A stretch of DNA of 41,012 nt from RGIG1934 sp045122895 (GCA_045122895.1 JBGVIE010000005.1:1-41012), one strand, 5' to 3'; shown: positions 30,703 through 40,499, counted from the first letter of the stretch. Numbers and translations are program-made. The notes: a model not told the origin generated them from the letters alone.

Positions 30703-32580
30703 CTACACTATTCGTTTGAATTTCTTCTCTATCTCATATTTGCTCATGGAAATAATTGTTGGTCTTCCATGAGGGCAGTTATACGGATTGTCAAGTGTTA
30801 ACAATTCAGATATAAGTTCATCTGCCTCTCTGTATGATAAAACAGCATTTCCTTTTACTGCTGCCTTACAGGACATGGATGCAATCTTTTCTAAAATCAA
30901 ATCATTATTTGATACACCTGCTGTATCCTCTGCGAGATTATCTATCATATTTATCAAAAGCTCTTTCTTCGATATAGAAAAAAGGTTGTCAGGCACTGCC
31001 CTTACAGCATACTCACTACCGCCAAAATGTTCTATCTCATAGCCAATTTTTTCAAACAATTCCATATGTGACACAACCATATCCTCTTCCTTGGATGTTA
31101 AACTGATTATTATCGGAGGAGCTATTCTCTGGGAAGTTGCCTCCTTCTCATTAAGTGCCCTCATCATTCTTTCATATAACACTTTTTCATGCGCTGCATG
31201 CTGGTCAATTATATACATATTCTGATTGTACTCAACAATCCAGTATGTTCCAAACACCTGCCCTACTATCCTGTGATTAGGTCTTGCCTTCTCAGATAAC
31301 AGCTTATCTTCAAACAAACTAAGCTGTTTGGGAGTCTCTTCCCTGTCAGGCTTCTTAGGAGCCGCCTCTTTGACAGACTCCTTAACAACATTAACATCCT
31401 GCTTGTTATAAACAGGCTTATCCTCTTTAACCACCTGTTCTTTTATTCTGTTGATTTCAAAAGGCTGTGCGTATGATTCCTTTTTCTTTTCTTTTTTCTT
31501 TTCTTCGTTCTTGTCTTCTTTTTTCAAAGATAATAAAGGACCTGTCTCCATCGCTCCAAGCGGCATAGGAACCGTCTCACTTCTGATAAGCTCAGTAGCT
31601 CTTAAAACATTGGTCACAGATTCATATATAAACGAATATATATCCTGCTGATTTCTAAATCTTATCTCCATCTTTGAAGGATGAACATTGACATCTAAAA
31701 GTTCCGGATTCATTTCAAAATAAAGTGCCGTAAAAGGATACTGATGCTGCATCATAAACGGCTTATATGCCTCTTCAATCGCCTTAGCTACTATGTTATT
31801 CTTTATAAATCTTCCATTTATAAAATAATTCTCATATGTCCTGTTACCTCTTGACACCCTTGGATTAGCAACAAAGCCTCTAATACTCATAAAATCGTTT
31901 TTACAATCTATTTCTTTAAGCTCTGCGGTAATCTCTCTTCCATAAATGTTGTATATTACATCCTTAATTTTTGAATTTCCGGATGTGTGGATTTTTGACT
32001 GACCACCACTTATAAATCTGATTGACACTTCCGGGTGCGACATAGCAATTCTCTCTACAATATCACTGATATATCCTGCTTCCGTCTTTGCAGATTTAAG
32101 GAATTTTCTTCGTGCCGGCGTGTTATAGAACAGATTTCTTATGATAAAAGTGGTTCCATCAGGTGCACCAACATCCTCTATAGATTTCTCCTCCCCACCT
32201 TCTATGACATATCTTGTACCAACAAATGATGACTTTGTCTTTGTGATAAGCTCTACCTGCGCGACGGCAGCAATACTGGATAATGCTTCACCCCTGAATC
32301 CAAGCGAGCTGACAGAAAGCAAATCAACTGCATTCTTTATTTTGCTGGTTGAATGTCTCAAGAAAGCTGTTTTTATATCATCTTTTGCAATTCCACTTCC
32401 GTTATCTGTTATTCTGATAAAAGATATTCCTCCGTCTTTTATTTCAACAGTAACAGAAGTAGAGCACGCATCTATAGCATTTTCAAGCAGCTCTTTTACA
32501 ATTGATGAAGGTCTGTCAATAACCTCACCTGCTGCTATTTGATTGATTGTAGCCTGATCAAGTAGTTTTATAATAGCCAT
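30703..32580 (-). CDS. mutL: DNA mismatch repair protein MutL
   Basis: A 625-residue MutL with GHKL ATPase motifs (KELLENAIDA with Glu30 and Asn34, DNGSGI, SLGFRGEAL) and a lysine-rich linker (about 345-420). The C-terminal nicking endonuclease domain holds DQHAAHEKVLYE (459-470), SCKAAVKGN and CPHGRP. The linker ends with QLSLF (419-423), a perfect sliding-clamp-binding pentapeptide. A TTG 12 bases upstream overlaps the GGAGG ribosome binding site (32586-32590), so ATG 32580 is the start. It follows mutS by 16 bases. Confidence 0.97.
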   Translation of the reverse strand: MAIIKLLDQATINQIAAGEVIDRPSSIVKELLENAIDACSTSVTVEIKDGGISFIRITDNGSGIAKDDIKTAFLRHSTSKIKNAVDLLSVSSLGFRGEALSSIAAVAQVELITKTKSSFVGTRYVIEGGEEKSIEDVGAPDGTTFIIRNLFYNTPARRKFLKSAKTEAGYISDIVERIAMSHPEVSIRFISGGQSKIHTSGNSKIKDVIYNIYGREITAELKEIDCKNDFMSIRGFVANPRVSRGNRTYENYFINGRFIKNNIVAKAIEEAYKPFMMQHQYPFTALYFEMNPELLDVNVHPSKMEIRFRNQQDIYSFIYESVTNVLRATELIRSETVPMPLGAMETGPLLSLKKEDKNEEKKKEKKKESYAQPFEINRIKEQVVKEDKPVYNKQDVNVVKESVKEAAPKKPDREETPKQLSLFEDKLLSEKARPNHRIVGQVFGTYWIVEYNQNMYIIDQHAAHEKVLYERMMRALNEKEATSQRIAPPIIISLTSKEEDMVVSHMELFEKIGYEIEHFGGSEYAVRAVPDNLFSISKKELLINMIDNLAEDTAGVSNNDLILEKIASMSCKAAVKGNAVLSYREADELISELLTLDNPYNCPHGRPTIISMSKYEIEKKFKRIV

Positions 32581-32596
32581 TTGTTCCTCCAAATAA

Positions 32597-35248
32597 TTAC
32601 CATCTGTTCTTTAACTTGTTCTGTAACCTGTACAACGTGTTAAGCGCTTCTATAGGCGTCATCGACGATAAGTCCATACTGTTAAGCTCAGTAATAATAT
32701 CATCATCCTTTACCGTATCAAAAAGACTCATCTGTGACACAAGAGTATCATCTTCCAGATATTTCTTATTCTTTGACGGCTTTACGGAATTGATTGCTAT
32801 ATCCTTTGCCTTTGCACTGATATCTGCATCAAGCAACTCATCCACAATCTCCTTAGCTCTGTCTATTACAGAATCAGGTACTCCTGCAAGCTTTGCGACC
32901 TGGATACCGTAACTCTTATCTGCTCCGCCTTTTACTATTTTACGCAAAAATACAATATCGTCACCCTGTTCTTTTACAGCTATACAATAATTGTTTACAC
33001 TGTCTAGTATTCCCTCTAACTCTGTAAGCTCATGATAGTGGGTAGCAAATAATGTCTTTGCACCGATAAGCTTTGGATTGTTAACGTGTTCAATTACAGC
33101 CCACGCAATACTAAGTCCGTCAAAAGTACTGGTTCCGCGACCTATTTCATCAAGAATAAGCAGACTGTTTTTTGTGGCATTACGCAAAATATTGGCAACC
33201 TCTGTCATCTCAACCATAAATGTACTCTGACCTGAAGCTAAATCATCGGAAGCTCCAACTCTTGTAAATATCCTGTCACAAATACCAATGTTTGCACTTG
33301 CCGCAGGTACAAAAGAGCCAATCTGTGCCATAAGAACTATCAGTGCAGTCTGTCTCATATATGTAGACTTACCAGCCATATTCGGACCTGTTATAATTGA
33401 TATTCTGTTTTTATTGTTATCAAGATATGTGTCGTTCTCCACAAAAAGGCTTCCCGATATCATCTGTTCTACGACAGGATGTCTTCCGCCTTTAATATCA
33501 AGAACTCCTTTTTCATTAATCTTAGGACACACGAAATTATTATGCTCCGCTACATATGCAAGTGAACAGAATACATCAATTTTGGCAACCGCTTTCGCAG
33601 TAGTCTGTATTCTTACAACCTCATTTGCAACAGATTTTCTAATCTCATTAAACATATCATATTCAAGTGCAAAAAGTTTTTCCTCTGCTCCAAGAATAAT
33701 ATCTTCAAGCTCTTTAAGCTTTGGTGTTATATATCTTTCAGCACTTGTAAGTGTCTGTTTTCTTGTATAGTCCTCAGGAAGCTCTACACCCTTAAACGAG
33801 TTCGTTATCTCAATACAATATCCGAACACCTTATTATATTTGATTTTGAGACTTTTTATTCCGGTTCTATCTCTTTCAAAATTCTCTAAATCAGCAAGCC
33901 ATGTCTTTCCCTCTGTCTTGGCACTTCTAAGCTTGTCTATTTCTTCTGAATAACCTTCCTTGATTATTCCACCATCTTTAATTGCAATTGGTGGTTCTTC
34001 AACAATTGAGGCATCAAGCAGCTCGCAGATATCTGTAAGACTATCCATCTGCTCACATATTTCACCAATAAGCGACCCCTTAAAATTCTTAATCTGACCT
34101 TTTATATGTGGAATCATAGCTATTGAATTCTTAAAAGCCACCATATCTCTCGGACTAGCATTTCCATAAGTCACCCTGCTTACAAGTCTCTCTAAATCAT
34201 ATATAGGATTTAAGTATTCTCTAATCTCATCTCTTGTGATAAGGTCTTCATTAATTTCCCTTATGGCTTCCTGTCTTTTTTCTATTTCAGTTTTTGATAT
34301 AAGCGGCTGTTCAATAAATGTTCTAAGCATTCTTGCACCCATTGCAGTTTTAGTCTTATCAAGCACCCAGAGGAGAGAACCTCTTTTTTGCTTCTCTCTT
34401 AGAGTCTCTGTAAGCTCAAGGTTTCTTCTTGTAGAAGTATCAATTATCATATACTTTCCTGAAGTGTATGGTGTAATTGTTGTGAGCTGTGAAAGTGAAG
34501 TCTTCTGAGTTTCAAACAAATACTGTAAAAGTGCGCCCGCAGCAACAGTTCCGTAAGCGTAATCAGTAAGGCCAAGCCCTGTAAGGTCTATAACCTTAAA
34601 CTGCTCCTTGAGATTTTTTGTACATAACTCTTCATCAAAATACCATGATTCAAGCGAAAAAACACATATCTCAAGTCTGTTTTTTAAATCGTCCACATCT
34701 ATACCACTTAAGAAAAAAGAATTGTTACATATTATTTCCTTTGGCATAAATTTGTTGATTTCGTCCAACAACAATCTAAGCGAATCTACCTCTGTAACAA
34801 AGAAATCTCCTGTTGTAACGTCAACAGTTGATATACCAAAATTCTCACCAAGATATACAACCGACATAAGATAACTGTTTTTTGTCTCATCAAGCGCAGC
34901 AGTGCTTGTGTTGGTTCCGGGTGTTACAATTCTTACAACCTCTCTCTTTACAAGTCCCTTTGCAAGCTTTGGATCTTCAACCTGTTCTCCAATTGCCACC
35001 TTGTAACCTCTTGATACAAGCTTATTAAGATACAAATCAAGGGCATGATGAGGCACACCACACATAGGAGCCCTCTCTTCAAGACCACAATCCTTTCCCG
35101 TCAAAGTAAGCTCAAGTTCCTTTGATACCAAAAGGGCATCATCAAAAAACATCTCATAAAAATCACCTAAACGGTAGAATAAAATACAATCCTTATACTG
35201 TTCTTTCGTCTCCATATATTGTTGCATCATTGGTGATAACTGACCCAA
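32597..35248 (-). CDS. mutS: DNA mismatch recognition protein MutS
   Basis: An 883-residue MutS with the mismatch-binding FYE (in FYRLGDFYEMF), Walker A GPNMAGKST (621-629), Walker B LLILDEIGRGTSTFDG (Asp700-Glu701) and a C-terminal clamp motif QMSLF (839-843). The frame is open up to 35335, but the extra 29 residues do not resemble MutS. TTG 35248 gives MGQLSPMMQQYM, the usual family beginning, with an AGGTG ribosome binding site at 35254-35258. mutS-mutL-miaA is a common order. Confidence 0.96.
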   Translation of the reverse strand: MGQLSPMMQQYMETKEQYKDCILFYRLGDFYEMFFDDALLVSKELELTLTGKDCGLEERAPMCGVPHHALDLYLNKLVSRGYKVAIGEQVEDPKLAKGLVKREVVRIVTPGTNTSTAALDETKNSYLMSVVYLGENFGISTVDVTTGDFFVTEVDSLRLLLDEINKFMPKEIICNNSFFLSGIDVDDLKNRLEICVFSLESWYFDEELCTKNLKEQFKVIDLTGLGLTDYAYGTVAAGALLQYLFETQKTSLSQLTTITPYTSGKYMIIDTSTRRNLELTETLREKQKRGSLLWVLDKTKTAMGARMLRTFIEQPLISKTEIEKRQEAIREINEDLITRDEIREYLNPIYDLERLVSRVTYGNASPRDMVAFKNSIAMIPHIKGQIKNFKGSLIGEICEQMDSLTDICELLDASIVEEPPIAIKDGGIIKEGYSEEIDKLRSAKTEGKTWLADLENFERDRTGIKSLKIKYNKVFGYCIEITNSFKGVELPEDYTRKQTLTSAERYITPKLKELEDIILGAEEKLFALEYDMFNEIRKSVANEVVRIQTTAKAVAKIDVFCSLAYVAEHNNFVCPKINEKGVLDIKGGRHPVVEQMISGSLFVENDTYLDNNKNRISIITGPNMAGKSTYMRQTALIVLMAQIGSFVPAASANIGICDRIFTRVGASDDLASGQSTFMVEMTEVANILRNATKNSLLILDEIGRGTSTFDGLSIAWAVIEHVNNPKLIGAKTLFATHYHELTELEGILDSVNNYCIAVKEQGDDIVFLRKIVKGGADKSYGIQVAKLAGVPDSVIDRAKEIVDELLDADISAKAKDIAINSVKPSKNKKYLEDDTLVSQMSLFDTVKDDDIITELNSMDLSSMTPIEALNTLYRLQNKLKNRW

Positions 35249-35304
35249 AACTACACCTGCTTTCTCTAAAATCGTTATAACTGTTATAATCCTTGATAAC
35301 ACTA

Positions 35305-35332
35305 ATAGTGGGAGCATATTTTCTCCCACTAT
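35305..35332. repeat. Strong hairpin between sulP and mutS
   Basis: ATAGTGGGAG (35305-35314) and CTCCCACTAT (35323-35332) form a perfect 10-base stem with an 8-base loop, 10 bases after the sulP stop on the minus strand. No T-run follows on either strand, so it is not a classic rho-independent terminator. It may act as a partial terminator, a 3' stabiliser for sulP mRNA, or a mutS leader element. Confidence 0.55.
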
Positions 35333-35341
35333 CACAAATAC

Positions 35342-36994
35342 TTATTTTTTATTTACAATTTCCAAAGCCTTTGCAAGCGCATCATCAATGTGAGGTAAGA
35401 AGTTTTCTTCACCTACAAGTGTGACAAGACCTGACTTTTGCATTGACTTATAAGGCTTCTCATTAACATGCGAGAATAATAACACAATATTATGCGCAAC
35501 GCATGTCTCATATATTTCCCTAAGAGATTTAAGCGCTGTAGCATCAATTGCAGGAACGCTTCTCATTCTGAGTATAAGAACATCTTCAGATGTCTCTGTC
35601 ATAATATCCATAAGCTTGTCTGTAGCACCAAAGAACATTGGTCCGTTGATTTCAAATACAAGAGTATTCTTTGGCACTTTTTTAAGACCAATACTATCCT
35701 TATCATTTTCTTCTTCTTCATCAGTAATATAGGTCCAGCCCTGTACATCTGTAACATCTGCCATTTTTTTCATAAACAGGAGACAGGCAAGTCCTAAACC
35801 AACGCCGATTGCTACAACAAGGTCAAAGCATACCGTAAGTACAAATGTAATAATAAGCACTGATATATCACTTTTTGGAGCTTTCTTTACAATGTCCACA
35901 AACTTTCTCCATTCACTCATATTATAAGCTACTATAAATAATATTGCAGCGATTGTCGGCATTGGAATTAATCCTGCATATGGCATTAAAAATACTAACA
36001 CAAGTAACAACGTAACAGCATGAACCATACCGGCTATTGGTGTTCTACCGCCGTTTTTTGCATTGGCAGCAGTTCTTGCAATGGCACCTGTTGCAGGAAT
36101 ACCACCCACAAGACCTGATGCAATGTTACCTGCACCCTGTGCTATAAGTTCCATATTTGAACGATGCTTGCTTCCAATCATGGCATCAGCTACTACGCAT
36201 GACAAAAGTGACTCTATTGCTGCAAGAACAGCTATTGTAAATGCATTTGGAAGTAATGCCTGAATCTTTGACAACGTAATTGTCGGTACAGATACCGTTG
36301 GTAGTCCTGCCTTTATTTTGTACAAATCTCCAATTGTATTCACATCAAGTTTCATAAGCTTTACAGCCAATACCGTTGCAACAATTGCGATGATTGATGG
36401 TGGAATAAGCTTATTAAGCTTTGGCCAGATAATTAAAATTGCAAGTGCCACAAGACCAATTATCAATGCCTGATAATTAAAGGAAGATCTGCATGCTACT
36501 AATTCTTTAACTTTATCCATTGTCTCAATAGGTGCTTTTTCAAATTTTATTCCCATAAAATCTTTTATCTGACCTATCAAAATAGTCACAGCAATACCTG
36601 ATGTAAAACCGGTTGTGATTGTATATGGTATAAATCTTATTAACGAGCCAAATCTTAAAAGGCCCATCAATATAAGGATTATACCTGCCATAATTGTTGC
36701 AATTATAAGTCCGTCCATTCCCTGGCTTGCCTTTATTCCTGCCACAATTGTTGCAAAAGCAGCAGTCGGACCTGCTATCTGGATACGGCTTCCGCCCAAA
36801 AATGATATAACAAATCCTGCAAATACCGCTGTGTACAATCCCTGTTCAGGAGTTACATTTGATGCAAGTGCAAGTGCAATTGAAAGAGGTAATGCAATAA
36901 TAGCCACAATAATACCTGCAACAACATCTTTTACAAACTGATTGACTGTGTATGTTTTCATTACGGAAAACAACTTTGGTTTCAACTTTTCCAT
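35342..36994 (-). CDS. SulP/SLC26-family anion transporter with STAS domain
   Basis: A 550-residue polytopic transporter. The membrane domain (about residues 15-410) shows SulP marks such as IALPLSIALALASNVTPEQGLY, GSRIQIAGPTAAFATIVAG and GNIASGLVGGIPATGAIARTAAN. A cytoplasmic STAS domain follows (about 440-548: VFEINGPMFFGATDKLMDI, AIDATALKSLREI). Members carry sulfate, bicarbonate or dicarboxylates; the substrate cannot be assigned. It lies between miaB and mutS, which are adjacent in many relatives, so it may be a later insertion. Confidence 0.92.
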   Translation of the reverse strand: MEKLKPKLFSVMKTYTVNQFVKDVVAGIIVAIIALPLSIALALASNVTPEQGLYTAVFAGFVISFLGGSRIQIAGPTAAFATIVAGIKASQGMDGLIIATIMAGIILILMGLLRFGSLIRFIPYTITTGFTSGIAVTILIGQIKDFMGIKFEKAPIETMDKVKELVACRSSFNYQALIIGLVALAILIIWPKLNKLIPPSIIAIVATVLAVKLMKLDVNTIGDLYKIKAGLPTVSVPTITLSKIQALLPNAFTIAVLAAIESLLSCVVADAMIGSKHRSNMELIAQGAGNIASGLVGGIPATGAIARTAANAKNGGRTPIAGMVHAVTLLLVLVFLMPYAGLIPMPTIAAILFIVAYNMSEWRKFVDIVKKAPKSDISVLIITFVLTVCFDLVVAIGVGLGLACLLFMKKMADVTDVQGWTYITDEEEENDKDSIGLKKVPKNTLVFEINGPMFFGATDKLMDIMTETSEDVLILRMRSVPAIDATALKSLREIYETCVAHNIVLLFSHVNEKPYKSMQKSGLVTLVGEENFLPHIDDALAKALEIVNKK

Positions 36995-37023
36995 TTTCTT
37001 TTGCCTCTCTTATAACTTTAATT

Positions 37024-38478
37024 CTAAACCATTGTCCCCAAGTAATAAAATCCTTTTGCTTCGTCTAAATGTACGTCAACAATCTTTCCAATTAAGTCTT
37101 TGCCACCCTTAAAATGAACAACTGTGTTGTTGCTTAATCGTCCGGTCACAAGACTTTCATCCTGCCCGTTAATCTCTTCTACCAATACCTTCTGCGTCTC
37201 ACCTACATGTTTAAGCGTCGACTCACTAGATCCTTCCCCAATCTTTGCAAGCAGACGATTAAATCTATCTTTAACAACAGCTTCCGGAACCTGATTGTCC
37301 ATAGCTGCTGCCGGTGTACCTGTTCTCTTAGAGTAGATAAACGTATAAGCACTTTCGTATTTAACCTTCTCTACCACATCCATCGTTTCGAGGAAATCCT
37401 CCTCTGTTTCACCCGGAAATCCCACAATGATATCTGTTGTTATAGCCACATCAGGAATTGTCTTTCTTATCTTTTCAACAAGTGCCAGGTAGCTTTCTTT
37501 TGTGTAATGCCTGTTCATAAGCTCTAAGATTCTTGAACTTCCCGACTGAACCGGGAGATGAATCTGCCTGCAGATTTTTTCTGAATTCTTCATCACATCG
37601 ATTACATCATCTGATAAATCCTTTGGATGAGGAGTCATAAATCTTATTCTCTCTAAACCGTCAATCTTTTCCACCATCTGTAAAAGCTTTGCAAAAGTAA
37701 CTTCTTCAGAAAGACCTTTTCCATACGAGTTTACATTCTGTCCAAGCAGCATTACTTCCACTACGCCATCAGCTACAAGACCTTTAATCTCTTCAATAAT
37801 ATCCTCCGGTTTTCTGCTTCTCTCCCTGCCTCTTACATAAGGCACGATGCAATAGCTGCAAAAATTATTACACCCAAACATAATATTCACACCAGACTTA
37901 AACGGATATTTTCTCGTGACAGGAAGCTCCTCAACAATCTTATCTGTATCCTTCCATATATCAATAATCATCTTATCAGAAGACAAATTCTGGTATAACA
38001 GTTCAGCAAATTTGTAAATATTGTGTGTACCAAATACTATATCTACAAACTTATAGCTCTCTTTAATCTTTGATACAACGTGCTCCTCCTGCATCATACA
38101 TCCACAAAGAGCTATTTTCATATGCGGATTCTTTCCTTTATAATTCTTTAAAATACCGAGATGACCATATACCTTTAAATTAGCATTCTCTCTGACGGTA
38201 CAGGTATTATAGACAACAAAATCTGCCTTCTCATTCTCTATAATCTCGTATCCAACCTCTTTTAGTATACCTATAAGCTTCTCAGAATCCCTTGCATTCA
38301 TCTGACAGCCAAAAGTCTTGACACAGGCAGTAAGTGTTCTTCCAAGCTCCTTTTTCTTCTCATCAAGAAGATTCCTGCAAAGAGCCATATAATAGAACTG
38401 TCTTCCTGTATCATCTGCCGGTGGTTCCTGTTGCAAATCAATACTATTTAAGTCCATATAATTATACATATATTCCAT
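37024..38478 (-). CDS. miaB: tRNA-2-methylthio-N6-dimethylallyladenosine synthase
   Basis: A radical-SAM methylthiotransferase acting after MiaA on A37. The 484-residue protein has the N-terminal cluster-binding cysteines (C52 and C58 in ACVKTFGCQMN, then CGCMMQEEH), the radical SAM CNNFCSYC in FGCNNFCSYCIVPYVRG, and a C-terminal TRAM domain (about 415-480). The GCNNFC/IVPYVRG wording favours MiaB over RimO. The start at the first ATG leaves AAAGG only one base away; ATG 38469 (codon 4) has better spacing, so the start may be three codons shorter. Confidence 0.95.
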   Translation of the reverse strand: MEYMYNYMDLNSIDLQQEPPADDTGRQFYYMALCRNLLDEKKKELGRTLTACVKTFGCQMNARDSEKLIGILKEVGYEIIENEKADFVVYNTCTVRENANLKVYGHLGILKNYKGKNPHMKIALCGCMMQEEHVVSKIKESYKFVDIVFGTHNIYKFAELLYQNLSSDKMIIDIWKDTDKIVEELPVTRKYPFKSGVNIMFGCNNFCSYCIVPYVRGRERSRKPEDIIEEIKGLVADGVVEVMLLGQNVNSYGKGLSEEVTFAKLLQMVEKIDGLERIRFMTPHPKDLSDDVIDVMKNSEKICRQIHLPVQSGSSRILELMNRHYTKESYLALVEKIRKTIPDVAITTDIIVGFPGETEEDFLETMDVVEKVKYESAYTFIYSKRTGTPAAAMDNQVPEAVVKDRFNRLLAKIGEGSSESTLKHVGETQKVLVEEINGQDESLVTGRLSNNTVVHFKGGKDLIGKIVDVHLDEAKGFYYLGTMV

Positions 38479-38536
38479 ACCTTTCTATTTCTAAAAAAAC
38501 AACGTCATATATTTTAGCACACTGAAATTCAAAAAT

Positions 38537-39088
38537 CTAGTCTGATATAACCAACTTCATTCTAATGTCATGTTCTTCCATTTCCACCTCTTTGACAAGC
38601 TGTTCCTTAAAGCATACTCCTATTGTATCCATAGAATTTTTACTAAGATATTTGTCATAAAAACCACCACCATATCCTATTCTTCCTCCCGATAAATCAA
38701 ACACAAGTCCCGGAACTATCATTACTGCATTACCATAAGTCTGCGCCATCTCAAATCTTTGCTCCTGATTATCAGGCTCTAAAACGCCAAAATAACCACT
38801 GTGTAAACATTCCCGTGAGCTGATGTAATAAAAATCCATTTCTTTAGTTGTCTTATCCACTCTTGGAACAGCAACTTTTTTACTATTTTCCAGAGAATAA
38901 TCTATCAGCCTTAGAGTATCCACCTCATTATTAAAGCTGACATATGTAAGTACAGTGTCAGCTTTTAAATAAAGTTCATTCGATATTATTTTGTCAAATA
39001 TTATATTACTCTTTTTTACAAAATCTTCTTCTGTTAGTTGTTCCCTAAAATGTTTTACATCATTTCTGTAACTATCTTTTACATTCAT
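38537..39088 (-). CDS. 5-formyltetrahydrofolate cyclo-ligase
   Basis: A 183-residue enzyme converting 5-formyl-THF to 5,10-methenyl-THF with ATP, recycling a folate storage form. The C-terminal signature GGRIGYGGGFYDKYL is present, as are the FVKKSNIIFDKIIS and LTYVSFNNEVDT segments. Its ATG is one base beyond the DUF896 stop, so it is tightly coupled. Several gene names exist for this family, so none is given. Confidence 0.93.
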   Translation of the reverse strand: MNVKDSYRNDVKHFREQLTEEDFVKKSNIIFDKIISNELYLKADTVLTYVSFNNEVDTLRLIDYSLENSKKVAVPRVDKTTKEMDFYYISSRECLHSGYFGVLEPDNQEQRFEMAQTYGNAVMIVPGLVFDLSGGRIGYGGGFYDKYLSKNSMDTIGVCFKEQLVKEVEMEEHDIRMKLVISD

Positions 39089-39089
39089 G

Positions 39090-39290
39090 CTAATTCTTTC
39101 CCTTGTCCTTTAACATGGTAACAGTTCCATCAGGATTTAAAATACTTATATTGTCAAGCTGTCCTCGCAAATTATTGTGAACAAGTGTTATGTATTCTTT
39201 ACGAAGTCTTGCCTGCTCTTCTTTTTCAGCTTCTGTCAATCCTTCTGTTTTTGACTTTCTGGCAAGCTCATTAATTCTGTCTAAATTCAT
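39090..39290 (-). CDS. DUF896 (YnzC-type) small helical protein
   Basis: A 66-residue protein matching DUF896: ELARKSKTEGLTEAEKEEQ, then LRKEYITLVHNNLRGQLDNI, two helices. Function is unknown. In Bacillus the homologue ynzC lies in the SOS-induced yneA operon, but here it is more than 30 kb from lexA-yneA and no SOS box is visible in its short upstream gap. It is coupled to the folate cyclo-ligase gene. Confidence 0.9.
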   Translation of the reverse strand: MNLDRINELARKSKTEGLTEAEKEEQARLRKEYITLVHNNLRGQLDNISILNPDGTVTMLKDKGKN

Positions 39291-39305
39291 ATATACCTCC
39301 GGATA

Positions 39306-40499
39306 TTATTTTTCAAAAATGTACAACTCATCATTGTCAGTATAGACACTGCATATATATTCACCTTTTTCCCTGATAAGCTTATTCTTCTTTGGAACAC
39401 CTGCATACACTTCAAAATATGGAGTGTCGACTTTTCTTACTATTCCCTTTTTGTATGTCCCTGTCACAACAAAAACATCATTGAAGACATTCTTAATACT
39501 AACATCATGGTCAAATTCAATCTCCGCCTTCATAGTCTCCAGATTGATAAAGCTTGTCTTTTTGTTGGTAGTAAGCATAAGGTACGGAATACCGTTTATT
39601 GTATGTATTTTTGCAAGATCGCTCATACGTACCACATTCTTGTTAATGCAGTTTTTCTTCTCTTTTTTCACAAAATTATATATTACAACCTCCTCCTCTT
39701 TCGATTCAGTATTAACAGCTGAATATATAACCACGTCTTTTTCCACTCTCATATACGGAAAAGTTCTCGTGTAATAGCCCTGATCCATCACATCCATAGT
39801 TATGTTGTTCTGACCTATCATTATATTAGATATAAACTGTGCAATATTTATAAAGCTTATACCTTCAACTGATACCTCTTCCTTCTCAAAAACATTGTAT
39901 CTGTTGTCAGGAAGCAATGAAAAACCAGTCTTTATAACGGCAATCGTCTCTGACACTGCCTCCATCTTATCAATACCATTTTTGTTAAGGTTCTCGTCAA
40001 GCACATCATAAATCTTATCTTCTGCCACATTATAAAGTTTTAATTCATACTTAAAATATCCGCTATATGTATTTGACATATTTGATATTTTCTCTTCCTT
40101 TTGAAGAAGAACACACATATCATTAAGGACAAATATCCTTAGCCTGTAAGTATTCCAGTATTCACTCAGATTAACAGCAAAAGAATAAACTATTTCACTA
40201 TTACCTGTGCATATATTGTACCGTACAAGGCTTGCCTCAAAACCATTATTAACCTCATCACCTGTAATAAAGTAAATGTTCTCCCTGTTCACACTGACAT
40301 TAGTTATGCTTCCGAGGTCATATTTAGGAAGTGATTTACAGATTATTTCTCTCTCGTTATTCTTGATGTCATACAAATATAGTTCATACTTTCTGACGCT
40401 TTCATCCTCATCATTAACATATGTAGTCTCAAGTACATAGTCCCCAGTAAGATAAACACCCTCAAATTCATGGGAATTTTTTACTATTTTTATTTCCAT
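39306..40499 (-). CDS. Unknown cytoplasmic protein with propeller-like repeats
   Basis: I do not recognise this 397-residue protein. It has no signal peptide or membrane segment. Five or more strand-rich repeats share a hydrophobic-strand, (L/I)Y(D/N)-type turn, charged residues, strand pattern: ELYLYDIKNNEREIICKS, SLVRYNICTGNSEIVYSF, ELKLYNVAEDKIYDVLD, EEVVIYNFVKKEKKNCI, and FINLETMKAEIEF. This is what beta-propeller blades look like. It lies between proB and DUF896, where proA might be expected. A regulatory or scaffold role is possible, but nothing indicates its partner. Confidence 0.6.
   Translation of the reverse strand: MEIKIVKNSHEFEGVYLTGDYVLETTYVNDEDESVRKYELYLYDIKNNEREIICKSLPKYDLGSITNVSVNRENIYFITGDEVNNGFEASLVRYNICTGNSEIVYSFAVNLSEYWNTYRLRIFVLNDMCVLLQKEEKISNMSNTYSGYFKYELKLYNVAEDKIYDVLDENLNKNGIDKMEAVSETIAVIKTGFSLLPDNRYNVFEKEEVSVEGISFINIAQFISNIMIGQNNITMDVMDQGYYTRTFPYMRVEKDVVIYSAVNTESKEEEVVIYNFVKKEKKNCINKNVVRMSDLAKIHTINGIPYLMLTTNKKTSFINLETMKAEIEFDHDVSIKNVFNDVFVVTGTYKKGIVRKVDTPYFEVYAGVPKKNKLIREKGEYICSVYTDNDELYIFEK

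Noticed and set aside
31451..32542. Plus-strand ORFs opposite mutL
   Set aside because: They are antisense shadows with Ser/Phe-rich runs opposite the Lys/Glu-rich linker and conserved MutL domains.
35305..35332. Hairpin as a classic rho-independent terminator
   Set aside because: No T-run follows on either strand; it is kept only as an unexplained hairpin.
35249..35335. N-terminal extension of MutS
   Set aside because: The 29 extra residues have no MutS similarity and cover the leader region; TTG 35248 gives the usual family start.
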